In this document: positions 25,780 to 33,300 of the stretch, piece after piece | How the letters are laid out: each line of letters opens with the position of its first letter | Numbering within the stretch: position 1 is the first letter of the stretch | Assembly (NCBI GenBank): GCA_017531225.1 | Contig: JAFXLL010000008.1 | Coordinates: 62,001-126,000 of the forward strand | Direction: 5' to 3' | From: Bacteroidales bacterium | GTDB taxonomy: Bacteria; Bacteroidota; Bacteroidia; Bacteroidales; F082 | DNA length: 64,000 bases | The notes under the pieces: model-generated | What the model was told of the DNA's origin: nothing | Seen by the model: the letters and a program-made list of their open reading frames with translations, nothing else | Databases searched by the model: none | Program-made: the position numbers and the translations under genes

Positions 25780-26235
25780 ATGAAAAAGCTTGTATTTTTG
25801 ATCGGTGTCCTCGTGATGATGGCCGGTGTTGCCATGGCACAGGAAGAGAAGGTTTCAGAGAATGGTCCAGAGATTGAATTCGAAAAGCTGGTCCATGATT
25901 ATGGCGAGGTTCAGTATAACGGTAACGGTGAATGCGAGTTCCGCTTTACCAATACTGGCAACGAACCCCTGATTCTCCAAAAACCCAAATCGAGCTGCGG
26001 ATGCACTGTCCCCACTTGGCCAAAGGAACCTATCCTTCCTGGCGAGTCAGATGTGATCAAGGTGACTTACAAGACCACTAAGGTGGGTACCATCAACAAG
26101 TCGATCACGGTGACATCAAATGCCAAGACCAACGCCACTGTAGTACTCCGTATCAAAGGCAACGTGCTGCCTCAGCCAACTGAGACACTTCCTGAAAAGG
26201 ATTTCGGTGAAGGATCTCCAGTGAACAACAATTAA
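25780..26235 (+). CDS. DUF1573 secreted protein
   Basis: A 151-residue exported protein with a signal peptide (MKKLVFLIGVLVMMAGVAMAQ) and a single immunoglobulin-like domain of the DUF1573 type: EFEKLVHDYGEVQYNGNGECEFRFTNTGNEPLIL, then SSCGCTVPTWPKEPILPGE, then IKVTYKTTKVGTINKSITVTSNA. The SCGC cysteine pair is characteristic of the family. The role is unknown; ASPM/SPD-2/Hydin-like domains of this kind act in protein binding at the envelope. It is followed at 27 bp by the aminotransferase gene, perhaps in the same transcript. Confidence 0.92.
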   Translation: MKKLVFLIGVLVMMAGVAMAQEEKVSENGPEIEFEKLVHDYGEVQYNGNGECEFRFTNTGNEPLILQKPKSSCGCTVPTWPKEPILPGESDVIKVTYKTTKVGTINKSITVTSNAKTNATVVLRIKGNVLPQPTETLPEKDFGEGSPVNNN

Positions 26236-26262
26236 TCAAAGAGCTAAAAGTTAAGTTTTTAT

Positions 26263-27483
26263 ATGCCACAGATTTCAAACAAAGGCTTAGAGCTTCCGCA
26301 ATCAGCGATTCGGAAGCTCGTTCCGTTTGCTGATGCCGCCAAGGAACGCGGTATCCATGTCTATCATCTGAACATCGGCCAGCCCGACATCGAGACTCCC
26401 AGCGGCGCCTTGAAGGCTCTCGCCGATACCGCCAACAAGATGGCAGAAAGCCACGGCGTGTTGGAATACAGCCACTCGGCAGGTATTCAGACCTATCGCC
26501 GCGCGCTCTGCAACTACTATCACCGTCACGGCATCGATGTCACGCCTAATCAGGTCATCGTCACCACCGGCGGCAGCGAGGCTTTGCAAATGGCTTTCAC
26601 CGTCTGCCTGAACCCTGGCGACGAAATCATCATTCCGGAACCTTATTACACCAACTATAATACCTTCGCCAAGTTGTGCGACGCTAAGATCGTTACTATC
26701 CCGAGCGATATTAAGACAGGTTTTGCTCTACCTCCAATCGAGGACTTCGAGAAGGCGATCACTCCACGAACCAAGGCTATCATGATTTGTAACCCTAACA
26801 ACCCGACTGGTTATCTCTATACTCACGAGGAGTTGCTGAAGGTTGCTGGCTTGGTCAAGAAGTACGACCTGTACCTCTTTGCTGACGAGGTGTACCGTGA
26901 GTTCTGCTACGACGGTCACAAGCACTTCAGCGTGATGCAGCTCGAGGGACTGGAACGCAACACCATCCTGTTCGACTCCGTCTCAAAGCGTTACAGCGCT
27001 TGCGGCGCCCGTGTAGGTTGCATGGTGACCCGTAACAGTGAGGTCTACGCCATCGCTATGCGCTTGGCTCAGGCCCGTCTGTCGCCACCGAGCTTCGGTC
27101 AGATCTTTGCCGAGGCCGCTGTTAACACTCCTCAAGAATACTTCGATAACGTTTACAATGAGTATATCGCTCGTCGTAATGTCATCGTCGAAGGCATCAA
27201 TAAGATCCCGGGCTGCTTCTGCCCAATGCCTAAAGGCGCTTTCTATACCGTGATCGACCTGCCTATTGATGATAGCGACAAGTTCTGCCAGTGGCTGCTC
27301 ACCGACTTCAGCTACAACGGTGCCACCGTGATGCTGGCTCCTGCTACTGGCTTCTATGCTGATCCCGAAAAGGGACGTCACCAAGCCCGTATCACCTACT
27401 GCATCTGCATCGATGACCTGAAGGCTGCCATCAAGTGCCTCGAAGAAGCCTTGAAGGAATATCCTGGGAAGATTAAGAGATAA
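26263..27483 (+). CDS. PLP-dependent aminotransferase, class I/II
   Basis: A 406-residue fold-type I aminotransferase. The Schiff-base lysine is Lys242 in SVSKRYSACGARVG; other cofactor contacts are TTGGSEALQMAF near residue 105, ICNPNNPTGYLY near residue 178 and ADEVYREF near residue 209. The C-terminal part carries an Arg in HQARITYCI near residue 375 for binding a substrate carboxylate. The sequence is in the AspB-type group, so aspartate or a related amino acid is the likely substrate. The plus-strand terminator for this gene lies inside the convergent namZ gene. Confidence 0.93.
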   Translation: MPQISNKGLELPQSAIRKLVPFADAAKERGIHVYHLNIGQPDIETPSGALKALADTANKMAESHGVLEYSHSAGIQTYRRALCNYYHRHGIDVTPNQVIVTTGGSEALQMAFTVCLNPGDEIIIPEPYYTNYNTFAKLCDAKIVTIPSDIKTGFALPPIEDFEKAITPRTKAIMICNPNNPTGYLYTHEELLKVAGLVKKYDLYLFADEVYREFCYDGHKHFSVMQLEGLERNTILFDSVSKRYSACGARVGCMVTRNSEVYAIAMRLAQARLSPPSFGQIFAEAAVNTPQEYFDNVYNEYIARRNVIVEGINKIPGCFCPMPKGAFYTVIDLPIDDSDKFCQWLLTDFSYNGATVMLAPATGFYADPEKGRHQARITYCICIDDLKAAIKCLEEALKEYPGKIKR

Positions 27484-27498
27484 AAGTTAAGAGCTCTA

Positions 27499-28683
27499 TT
27501 AATAGATTAGGTATTTGTTCCTGATTGCTTTGAACTCTTCGATCTCTTCAAGCCATGAAGCGCGGATGCTATCCGCGCTTTTTTTGTTCTCAATCTGCTG
27601 GATCAACAGCTTGTCGCCCGAAAGCAGGTTGAAATACTTGGTAAAGAAAAGATAGTTCTTTTCGCTGAGCTGCCGATAGGCATCGATGAGCCAGTCAAGC
27701 TGTAGTTGAGCGGGGGTGACGGCATAGTCATGGGCATAATCGGTCAAGTCAAAGCCACGGCAACGCTCTCCTTCAAACATAGGCTTGGAGGCACCGCCTT
27801 TGCTCTCGGGAGTGAAGGTGAAATCGCCTCTCAGGTCTGGATGGCCGAAGATCTGGAAAGGCTTTTCGGTGCCACGTCCCACGCTCACGATGGTGCCTTC
27901 AAAGAAGCAAAGGGAAGGGTAGAGGTAGACCGACTCCCAGTTGGGTAGGTTGGGTGAGGGCTTCACAGGCAGCTCATAGATGGCGTTGCGGTCGTAGTCG
28001 GGCACGGGGATCACTGTGAGATCGCAAAGGATGCCACTCTTCAGCCAGCCTTCGCCATTCACCATCTGGCCATATTCGCCAATGGTCATGCCATACACCA
28101 CAGGCACAGGATGCATGCCCACAAACGATTTGTTTTCGGCTTTCAAAACAGGGCCGTCGATATAGAAACCGTTGGGGTTGGGACAATCCAAAACCACTAC
28201 AGGAATACGCTGTTCAGCGCAGGCTTCCATCACATAGCTCAAAGTGGAGATATAGGTATAGAAACGCACGCCTACATCCTGCAAATCGAACACCATCACA
28301 TCGATATCCTGAAGCATTTCAGGCGTGGGTTTCTTGGTCTTGCCATACAAAGAGGCAATCTCGATGCCGGTCTTCTCGTCCTTGCCATCGGTGACCTTAG
28401 CGCCAGCATCGGCTGAGCCGCGGAAGCCATGCTCTGGAGTATAGATGCGTTTGACGTTGATGCCAAGCGCAATCAGCGAATCCACCAGATGGGTCTCGCC
28501 GATGATGCTGGTTTGATTGGCCACCACGCCGACCGTCTTTCCATCGAGCAACGGAAGATAGCGATTGGTTTCCTGAGCACCGCAGCGGTATTCCTCCTTA
28601 GGGATCAAGCGAATCGATTGGCCGCAAGCCGTGGCACTGATCATCATGGCTAAAAACAAGAGAAGATGTGTGTTTCTTTTCAT
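27499..28683 (-). CDS. namZ: NamZ-type exo-beta-N-acetylmuramidase (DUF1343), lipoprotein
   Basis: Read from ATG 28683, 394 residues with a lipoprotein signal ending SATAC (Cys20). The family pattern is clear: VGVVANQTSIIGETHLVDSL, then IYTPEHGFRGSADAG, SLYGKTKKPTPEML, VFDLQDVGVRFYTYISTL and VVLDCPNPNGFYIDGP. NamZ enzymes remove terminal MurNAc from peptidoglycan fragments, so the protein would act in cell wall recycling in the periplasm, together with mpl elsewhere in the window. A much longer frame continues upstream but lacks a signal and covers the neighbour's promoter. The last 90 bp hold a plus-strand terminator. Confidence 0.93.
   Translation of the reverse strand: MKRNTHLLLFLAMMISATACGQSIRLIPKEEYRCGAQETNRYLPLLDGKTVGVVANQTSIIGETHLVDSLIALGINVKRIYTPEHGFRGSADAGAKVTDGKDEKTGIEIASLYGKTKKPTPEMLQDIDVMVFDLQDVGVRFYTYISTLSYVMEACAEQRIPVVVLDCPNPNGFYIDGPVLKAENKSFVGMHPVPVVYGMTIGEYGQMVNGEGWLKSGILCDLTVIPVPDYDRNAIYELPVKPSPNLPNWESVYLYPSLCFFEGTIVSVGRGTEKPFQIFGHPDLRGDFTFTPESKGGASKPMFEGERCRGFDLTDYAHDYAVTPAQLQLDWLIDAYRQLSEKNYLFFTKYFNLLSGDKLLIQQIENKKSADSIRASWLEEIEEFKAIRNKYLIY
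27558..27585 (+). terminator. intrinsic terminator inside namZ 3' coding part
   Basis: AAGCGCGGAT and ATCCGCGCTT form a perfect 10-bp stem with a 3-nt loop (GCT), followed by a T run at 27579-27585. It has the right polarity and distance (75 bp) to end the aminotransferase transcript while lying in the coding region of the convergent namZ gene. Confidence 0.85.
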
Positions 28684-28692
28684 GGTAATTTG

Positions 28693-28700
28693 TATTTTTG
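28693..28700 (+). promoter_or_regulatory. -7 box for permease gene
   Basis: TATTTTTG, 33 bp before ATG 28733. It directly touches the namZ -7 box on the opposite strand. Confidence 0.6.
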
Positions 28701-28708
28701 CAAAATTA
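28701..28708 (-). promoter_or_regulatory. -7 box for namZ
   Basis: TAATTTTG on the minus strand, adjacent to the permease -7 box, so that the two promoters overlap and could not be occupied at the same time. Confidence 0.55.
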
Positions 28709-28732
28709 ATACAAAAATCCAACCAAACTGGC

Positions 28733-29956
28733 ATGTCAGGCTCCAAATTCATCTCCGGTCGTCTGTTCTCACTCTCGAAGGACAATCTGTCGTCGACGGT
28801 GATGCGCCTTGCCGTGACCAGCGTTGCCTTAGCCATCACGGTGATGCTCATCTCGTTAGCCGTAGTGGTGGGCTTCAAAAACCAGATTCGCGACAAAGTG
28901 GTTGGTTTTGTGGCTCCCGTTCACATTCAAACGTTGGATAGGAACGAGTCGTACGAGGAAATGCCTTTTGTGATCGATGAAAGGTTGCGCAACAGCCTTA
29001 CCAACACCAAGGGCATCAGGCATTACCAGCAGGTGGCCAACAAGGCTGGCATCATCAAGACCGACGAAGAGATTCAGGGTGTGGTGATGAAAGGTGTGGA
29101 CAGCCGCTACGACTGGAGTTATTTCAAGAACTGCATGATTAGTGGCGAGGTGCCTCAATACGTCGATGGCGAGCGTTCCAACGATGTGTTACTTTCAAAG
29201 AATATTGCCGACAAGATGCTCCTTGAGGTGGGCGATGCGGTACGTGTTTGGTTTATCGACGAAGACATGCAGGCGAGGGGCAGGAAATTCAATGTGGTAG
29301 GCATTTTCGAAACGGGACTCTCGGAGTTCGACATGCGTTATGTGTTCTGCGACTTGAATCAGATACGCAAACTCAACCATTGGAATGAAGACGAAGCCGG
29401 TGTCGTTGAAGTCTGGACCGATGATATGGACCAGATGGATGAAGTCAATAATGACCTGTACTTTAGCATCCCCGCCAACTTGGCCTCATATACCGCTCGT
29501 GAGAGCAATCCGCAAATCTTTGATTGGCTTGCTTTACTTGATACCAACGTTTGGCTGATTCTCGTGCTGATGTTTCTTGTGGCAGGCATCACGGTGATCT
29601 CCATGCTTCTGATTATCATTATTGAGAGGACCTCGACCATAGGCTTGCTTAAAGCCATGGGCGCTTCCGATAGATTTGTCCGAAAAGTGTTTCTGTATCG
29701 CTCCGTCCGAATCCTGCTGATTGGCATGGTTATTGGAAATCTACTCGGTCTCGGCTTCTGCCTTGTGCAGTATTACACAGGTTTCATCCACCTGAATCCT
29801 GAGACATACTACCTGTCAGCGGTTCCCGTTGAGATGCATCTTTCCACAGTCATCGCCTTGAATCTTGGCACTTTCGCCTTATGGATGCTGATGCTGCTAA
29901 TTCCGACAAGCATTATTAATAGAATCAGGCCTTCGCGATCGATACGATTCGAATGA
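28733..29956 (+). CDS. FtsX-like ABC permease, LolC/E type
   Basis: A 407-residue permease read from ATG 28733. It has one membrane segment near residue 25-45 (AVTSVALAITVMLISLAVVVGF), a large periplasmic domain (about 50-260), and three more segments in the C-terminal FtsX domain, with VISMLLIIIIERTSTIGLLKAMGA near residue 290, the conserved cytoplasmic signature. The topology and ISGRLFSLSK start are those of LolC/LolE/MacB-type permeases in lipoprotein release. No ATPase gene is adjacent, so it would partner with one encoded elsewhere. Confidence 0.9.
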   Translation: MSGSKFISGRLFSLSKDNLSSTVMRLAVTSVALAITVMLISLAVVVGFKNQIRDKVVGFVAPVHIQTLDRNESYEEMPFVIDERLRNSLTNTKGIRHYQQVANKAGIIKTDEEIQGVVMKGVDSRYDWSYFKNCMISGEVPQYVDGERSNDVLLSKNIADKMLLEVGDAVRVWFIDEDMQARGRKFNVVGIFETGLSEFDMRYVFCDLNQIRKLNHWNEDEAGVVEVWTDDMDQMDEVNNDLYFSIPANLASYTARESNPQIFDWLALLDTNVWLILVLMFLVAGITVISMLLIIIIERTSTIGLLKAMGASDRFVRKVFLYRSVRILLIGMVIGNLLGLGFCLVQYYTGFIHLNPETYYLSAVPVEMHLSTVIALNLGTFALWMLMLLIPTSIINRIRPSRSIRFE

Positions 29957-29960
29957 TAAA

Positions 29961-30037
29961 CGTCATTGCGAGCGAAGCGAAGCAATCCAGTTCGAGTCTA
30001 AATGGATTGCTTCGTCGCTATGCTCCTCGCAATGACG
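29961..30037. repeat. REP-like palindromic element
   Basis: An imperfect inverted repeat. Outer arms CGTCATTGCGAG and CTCGCAATGACG pair perfectly, inner arms CGAAGCAATCCA and TGGATTGCTTCG pair perfectly, with a bulge between them. The sequence GTCATTGCGAG...GAAGCAATCC is a pattern I recognise from short palindromic intergenic repeats in several phyla. It sits after the permease gene and may stabilise or end its transcript. Confidence 0.8.
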
Positions 30038-30138
30038 ATCATAATTTAGAAAGATTCTAAATTTTAAAAGAGCCTGCTATTTCAATAAAAAGACCTATTT
30101 TCACGGCTCCAAATAATCATAAAAAACAAGCTAAAGAC

Positions 30139-30591
30139 ATGATGAAAAACTTTGTGATTGAGCCGCTGATAGGATTCGGTGAAATTCCTTTTGGGATGCC
30201 GATGGACGACGCAGTGAAGCTGCTGGGCTCTCCTAATTTTTACGAGGAAGTGAGCGACATGGAAGAGACGGGCAACCGTTCCATCTTCTATGAATATGAC
30301 GACATCGCTACCAACATTTATTTTGAAGGCATTACCAAATCGGTGGCTGCATGCTTCGAGACTGAAAACGAGGATGCAGTGCTGTATGGCACCAAAGTCA
30401 TGGATTTGAACCGCGCTCAGGCTATTGAGCTGATGCGTGAGAATGGCTTCAAGGAGTTGGAAGAGGAGGATGAAGACGGCGAACACCGTGTTTCATTCGA
30501 AGACGCCATGATCGATTTCTTCTTCGTCGGCGACGAGATGACCGCTGTTAGCTGGGGCGTGCTTGTTGACGAACAGGGAAATATTATTTAG
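30139..30591 (+). CDS. acidic cytoplasmic protein, unknown
   Basis: A 150-residue acidic protein without signal or membrane segment. The start FVIEPLIGFGEIPFGMPMDDAVKLLGSPNFYEE resembles a regulatory or immunity-type alpha/beta fold, followed by repeated strands and the acidic patch LEEEDEDGEHRVSFEDAMI. I cannot assign a family. It begins about 100 bp after the palindromic element and ends 8 bp inside the convergent xerD gene. The MGMPMDDAVKLLG start is like the N-terminus of small SMI1/Imm-type folds, but that is a weak resemblance. Confidence 0.7.
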   Translation: MMKNFVIEPLIGFGEIPFGMPMDDAVKLLGSPNFYEEVSDMEETGNRSIFYEYDDIATNIYFEGITKSVAACFETENEDAVLYGTKVMDLNRAQAIELMRENGFKELEEEDEDGEHRVSFEDAMIDFFFVGDEMTAVSWGVLVDEQGNII

Positions 30592-31501
30592 GCCTTTTTA
30601 GCCTTGGGTGAAAACTGCTTAGGGTTTCCCGTAACAAATCATCTGAAATATGGGTATAGATCTCGGTGGTGCTGACGCTGGCATGACCGAGCATTTGCTG
30701 TACGGCCAATAAGTTGGCTCCACCTTCCAAGAGGTGGGTGGCAAAGCTATGCCTAAAGGTATGTGGGCTGATGGCTTTGTGGATGCCGTTGCGTTCAGCC
30801 AATTCCTTCACCAATAAAAAGACCGATTGCCGCGTCAGTCCCGTGCCTCGGTTATTCAAAAACACGATGTCGGTGAATTTGGGTTTCGGCGTGATGTGAA
30901 GCCGTGCACCTTCTATATATTGATATAGGATTTTCAAACTGGAGTCGCCGATGGGGACGAGCCTTTCCTTGCTGCCTTTGCCGAAGATGCGCAGGAATCC
31001 ATCCACCTTATAAATATTGCTGATCTGTAGCCCGATGAGTTCAGAGACGCGTAAGCCACAGCCATACATCACTTCGATCATCGCTTTGTTGCGGTGACCG
31101 TTGGGTTGACTGAGGTCGATGCTGTCAATCATCTTTTGGATTTCCTCAACGCTCAACACCTCGGGAAGATGGCGACCTAATGAAGGGGAGTTGATGAGCA
31201 TGGTGGGATCGTTATCGGCCAGGTTTTCTTGGATGAGGTAACGCCAAAACGACTTTAATCCGGAGAGGATGCGAGCCTGTGAGGTGGCTCCGATGTGTAA
31301 ATCATAAAGGTAGGCGAAGAAGTTCTCTATGGTGTCCTGCTTGATGTCGTTGACTTCAGTGGAAAGGTTTTGGTTTTCCAGGTATTGCAAAAACAGGTGG
31401 ACATCATGGCAATAGGCCTCTACGCTGTTGTCGGACAGCGAAAGCTCCAGCCGCAAGTGATCGGCGTAGTGCTTGATGAGGTTTTGGTTGATGTTTCCCA
31501 T
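30584..31501 (-). CDS. xerD: tyrosine recombinase XerD
   Basis: A 305-residue integrase-family recombinase with the N-terminal SAM-like core-binding domain (1-110) and the catalytic domain (115-300). The active residues are visible: Arg in GCGLRVSELIGLQ, Lys in GKGSKERLVP, His-x-x-Arg in HTFRHSFATHLLEGG, His in LGHASVSTTEIYTH and the Tyr nucleophile in the same block. The length and the LLAVQQMLGH block are those of XerC/XerD, which resolve chromosome dimers at dif. It is not next to any mobile element. Whether it is XerC or XerD cannot be fixed with certainty. Confidence 0.9.
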   Translation of the reverse strand: MGNINQNLIKHYADHLRLELSLSDNSVEAYCHDVHLFLQYLENQNLSTEVNDIKQDTIENFFAYLYDLHIGATSQARILSGLKSFWRYLIQENLADNDPTMLINSPSLGRHLPEVLSVEEIQKMIDSIDLSQPNGHRNKAMIEVMYGCGLRVSELIGLQISNIYKVDGFLRIFGKGSKERLVPIGDSSLKILYQYIEGARLHITPKPKFTDIVFLNNRGTGLTRQSVFLLVKELAERNGIHKAISPHTFRHSFATHLLEGGANLLAVQQMLGHASVSTTEIYTHISDDLLRETLSSFHPRLKRPK

Positions 31502-31507
31502 AGAGTC

Positions 31508-31540
31508 TAAAAAAATAGAGACGCCACACGGCGTCTCTAT
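31508..31540 (-). terminator. intrinsic terminator of the DUF1015/serA/serC group
   Basis: A perfect 11-bp stem (ATAGAGACGCC and GGCGTCTCTAT) with loop ACAC; on the minus strand it is followed by a run of seven T. It stands just after the DUF1015 stop and before xerD. Confidence 0.92.
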
Positions 31541-31545
31541 TATCT

Positions 31546-32868
31546 TTAATCCAAAGTGTGGATCACCAGACCGGATCTGAGTTTCGGCTCAAACCAAGTG
31601 GTCTTGGGAGGCATGATGTTGCCAGTGTCGGCGATGTCGATGATTTGCTTCATGCTCACAGGATAGAGCGCGAAGGCGACCTTCATCTCACCGCTGTCGA
31701 CGCGACGCTTCAGCTCGCCGAGGCCGCGGATACCGCCAACGAAGTCGATGCGCTTGTCGGTGCGGAGGTCCTTGATGCCTAAGATCTTGTCGAGGACAAG
31801 GTTGCTGAGGATGGTGACATCCAACACGCCGATAGGATCGTTATCGTCGTAGGTGCCGGGTTTGGCCGTCAGGCTGTACCACACGCCCTCGATGTACATC
31901 GAGAAGTTGTGGAGCTTGTTGGGCTTGTACTCGGTGTCGCACTCGCAGTGGCAGGGGAACTCGCAGTTGCACTTGCCACCGTCCTTGGTGCAGTTGCACT
32001 TGCATTCGATGTCGAAGTTCTCTTGCAGGGCCTTGAAGAAGTCCTTGGTGCTGAGGCCGTTGAGGTCTTTCACGACGCGGTTGTAGTCGATGACGTTCAG
32101 CTGGTTGTCGGGGAAGATGACGGTCATGAAGTAGTTGTACTCTTCCTTGCCAGTGTGGGCAGGATTCTTCTCTTTCTTCTCTTGTCCGACGAGGGCTGCG
32201 GCAGCGCTACGGTGGTGACCGTCGGCGATGTACATGGCAGGGACCTTCTTGTCGAAGAGCTCGACGAGGCGGGCGATGGTGGCTTTGTCGTCGATGATCC
32301 AGAAACGATGACCGAAGCCGTCTTCCTTGGCGATGAAATCATAGATGGGCTTCTCAGCGGTGATCTTGCTCACGATGGCGTCGATTTCGGCGACGGCAGG
32401 GTAGGCGAAGAACACAGGCTCGACGTTGGCGTTGGTGAGGCGGACGTGCTTCATGCGGTCTTCCTCTTTGTCTTTACGGGTCAGCTCGTGCTTCTTGATG
32501 ACCTTGTTCACATAGTCTTCGCTGTAGGCGCAAGCCACGATGCCATACTGCCAGTGGGCGTTGGCGTCGGTTGGGTTCATGCTCTGGGCATAGATGTAGA
32601 GTTTTTCCTCCTGGTCTTGTTTGATCCATCCGAAGTCTTTGAACGAGTTGAAGTTCTCAACGACTTTCAGATAGGTCTCGAGGTCGCTGTCCTTGTGACC
32701 TTCAGGCAGGTCGATTTCGGCCTTGGTCACGTGGAGCAGGCTATAGGGGTTGCCCTCGCATTCCTTGCGTGCTTCTTCGGTGTTCAGCACGTCGTAGGGG
32801 CGGGAGGCTAATTTTTGGACGATGTCCACGCCGGGACGCCATCCTTTGAACGGTTTGATTATTGACAT
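31546..32868 (-). CDS. DUF1015 protein with a Cys-rich insertion
   Basis: A 440-residue protein of the DUF1015 family: KPFKGWRPGVDIVQKLASRPYDVLNTEEAR at the start, IYAQSMNP and YIADGHHRSAAA in the middle (residues about 216-227), and VEVTILS-like and GIRGLGELK blocks near the end. The family is of unknown function but regularly sits with serA and serC in Bacteroidota, as here. Between about residues 286 and 311 there is an insertion with eight cysteines in CxC pairs (ECKCNC, KCNC, PCHCEC), which I do not know in other family members; it could bind a metal or cluster. Confidence 0.88.
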   Translation of the reverse strand: MSIIKPFKGWRPGVDIVQKLASRPYDVLNTEEARKECEGNPYSLLHVTKAEIDLPEGHKDSDLETYLKVVENFNSFKDFGWIKQDQEEKLYIYAQSMNPTDANAHWQYGIVACAYSEDYVNKVIKKHELTRKDKEEDRMKHVRLTNANVEPVFFAYPAVAEIDAIVSKITAEKPIYDFIAKEDGFGHRFWIIDDKATIARLVELFDKKVPAMYIADGHHRSAAAALVGQEKKEKNPAHTGKEEYNYFMTVIFPDNQLNVIDYNRVVKDLNGLSTKDFFKALQENFDIECKCNCTKDGGKCNCEFPCHCECDTEYKPNKLHNFSMYIEGVWYSLTAKPGTYDDNDPIGVLDVTILSNLVLDKILGIKDLRTDKRIDFVGGIRGLGELKRRVDSGEMKVAFALYPVSMKQIIDIADTGNIMPPKTTWFEPKLRSGLVIHTLD

Positions 32869-32880
32869 AACAGTTTCTAA

Positions 32881-33294
32881 TTAGCAGTTTAAAGTTTGTT
32901 GTTGGTTGTTTTCTCCTTGGAGCGAGACAATCAGGGCACCTGTCATCTTGGTCAGTTCGATTAGCTCGTTACGGATATCGTTGGATTGTTCCTCGTCGAT
33001 CACTCTGCGGGTAAGCAGGATGGCTGTGTAGGATACGCAAGTGCGGATGTCGCCTTTGGCTTGCTGGAGATACTCGATGAAGGCGGCCTTCTGGGCGCAT
33101 GAACCTTCGACAATGTTGTTAGTAATACTGGAGGCAGCTTCAAAGAACAGCTTGGCGACCATGCGGTCACTGTCGGTGACTGCATGGTCGTAAATAGTCA
33201 ACACTGCATTTGAGAACAACAGTGACTTGTGATAGATTCTGAGATTCTCAAACTTGAAAAATGGAGCTGCCTTTAGCGTCTCTGCTGATGTCAT
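32881..33294 (-). CDS. four-helix-bundle protein (S23-like), in ser operon
   Basis: A 137-residue all-helical protein: FENLRIYHKSLLFSNAVLTIYDH, then SITNNIVEGSCAQKAAFIEYLQQAKGDIRTCVSYTAIL. The NIVEGS motif and the order of helices match the four-helix-bundle family that also contains 23S-rRNA IVS proteins. It is more divergent than the copy at 25127 and lies 6 bp after serA and 12 bp before DUF1015, inside the serC-serA operon, so it is co-expressed with serine synthesis genes. Function is unknown. Confidence 0.85.
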   Translation of the reverse strand: MTSAETLKAAPFFKFENLRIYHKSLLFSNAVLTIYDHAVTDSDRMVAKLFFEAASSITNNIVEGSCAQKAAFIEYLQQAKGDIRTCVSYTAILLTRRVIDEEQSNDIRNELIELTKMTGALIVSLQGENNQQQTLNC

Positions 33295-33300
33295 GATAAG

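Noticed and set aside
27499-28896. Longer namZ starting at 28896
   Set aside because: The extension overlaps the divergent gene and its promoter and would bury the lipoprotein signal; ATG 28683 gives a proper signal peptide.
30584-31501. Integrase of a mobile element
   Set aside because: The protein has XerC/XerD length and motifs, and no attachment sites or mobile genes flank it.
31909-32811. A 300-codon open frame on the plus strand opposite DUF1015
   Set aside because: It is an antisense shadow of a gene with clear family motifs; its translation is Val/Asp/Leu-rich with no recognisable domain.
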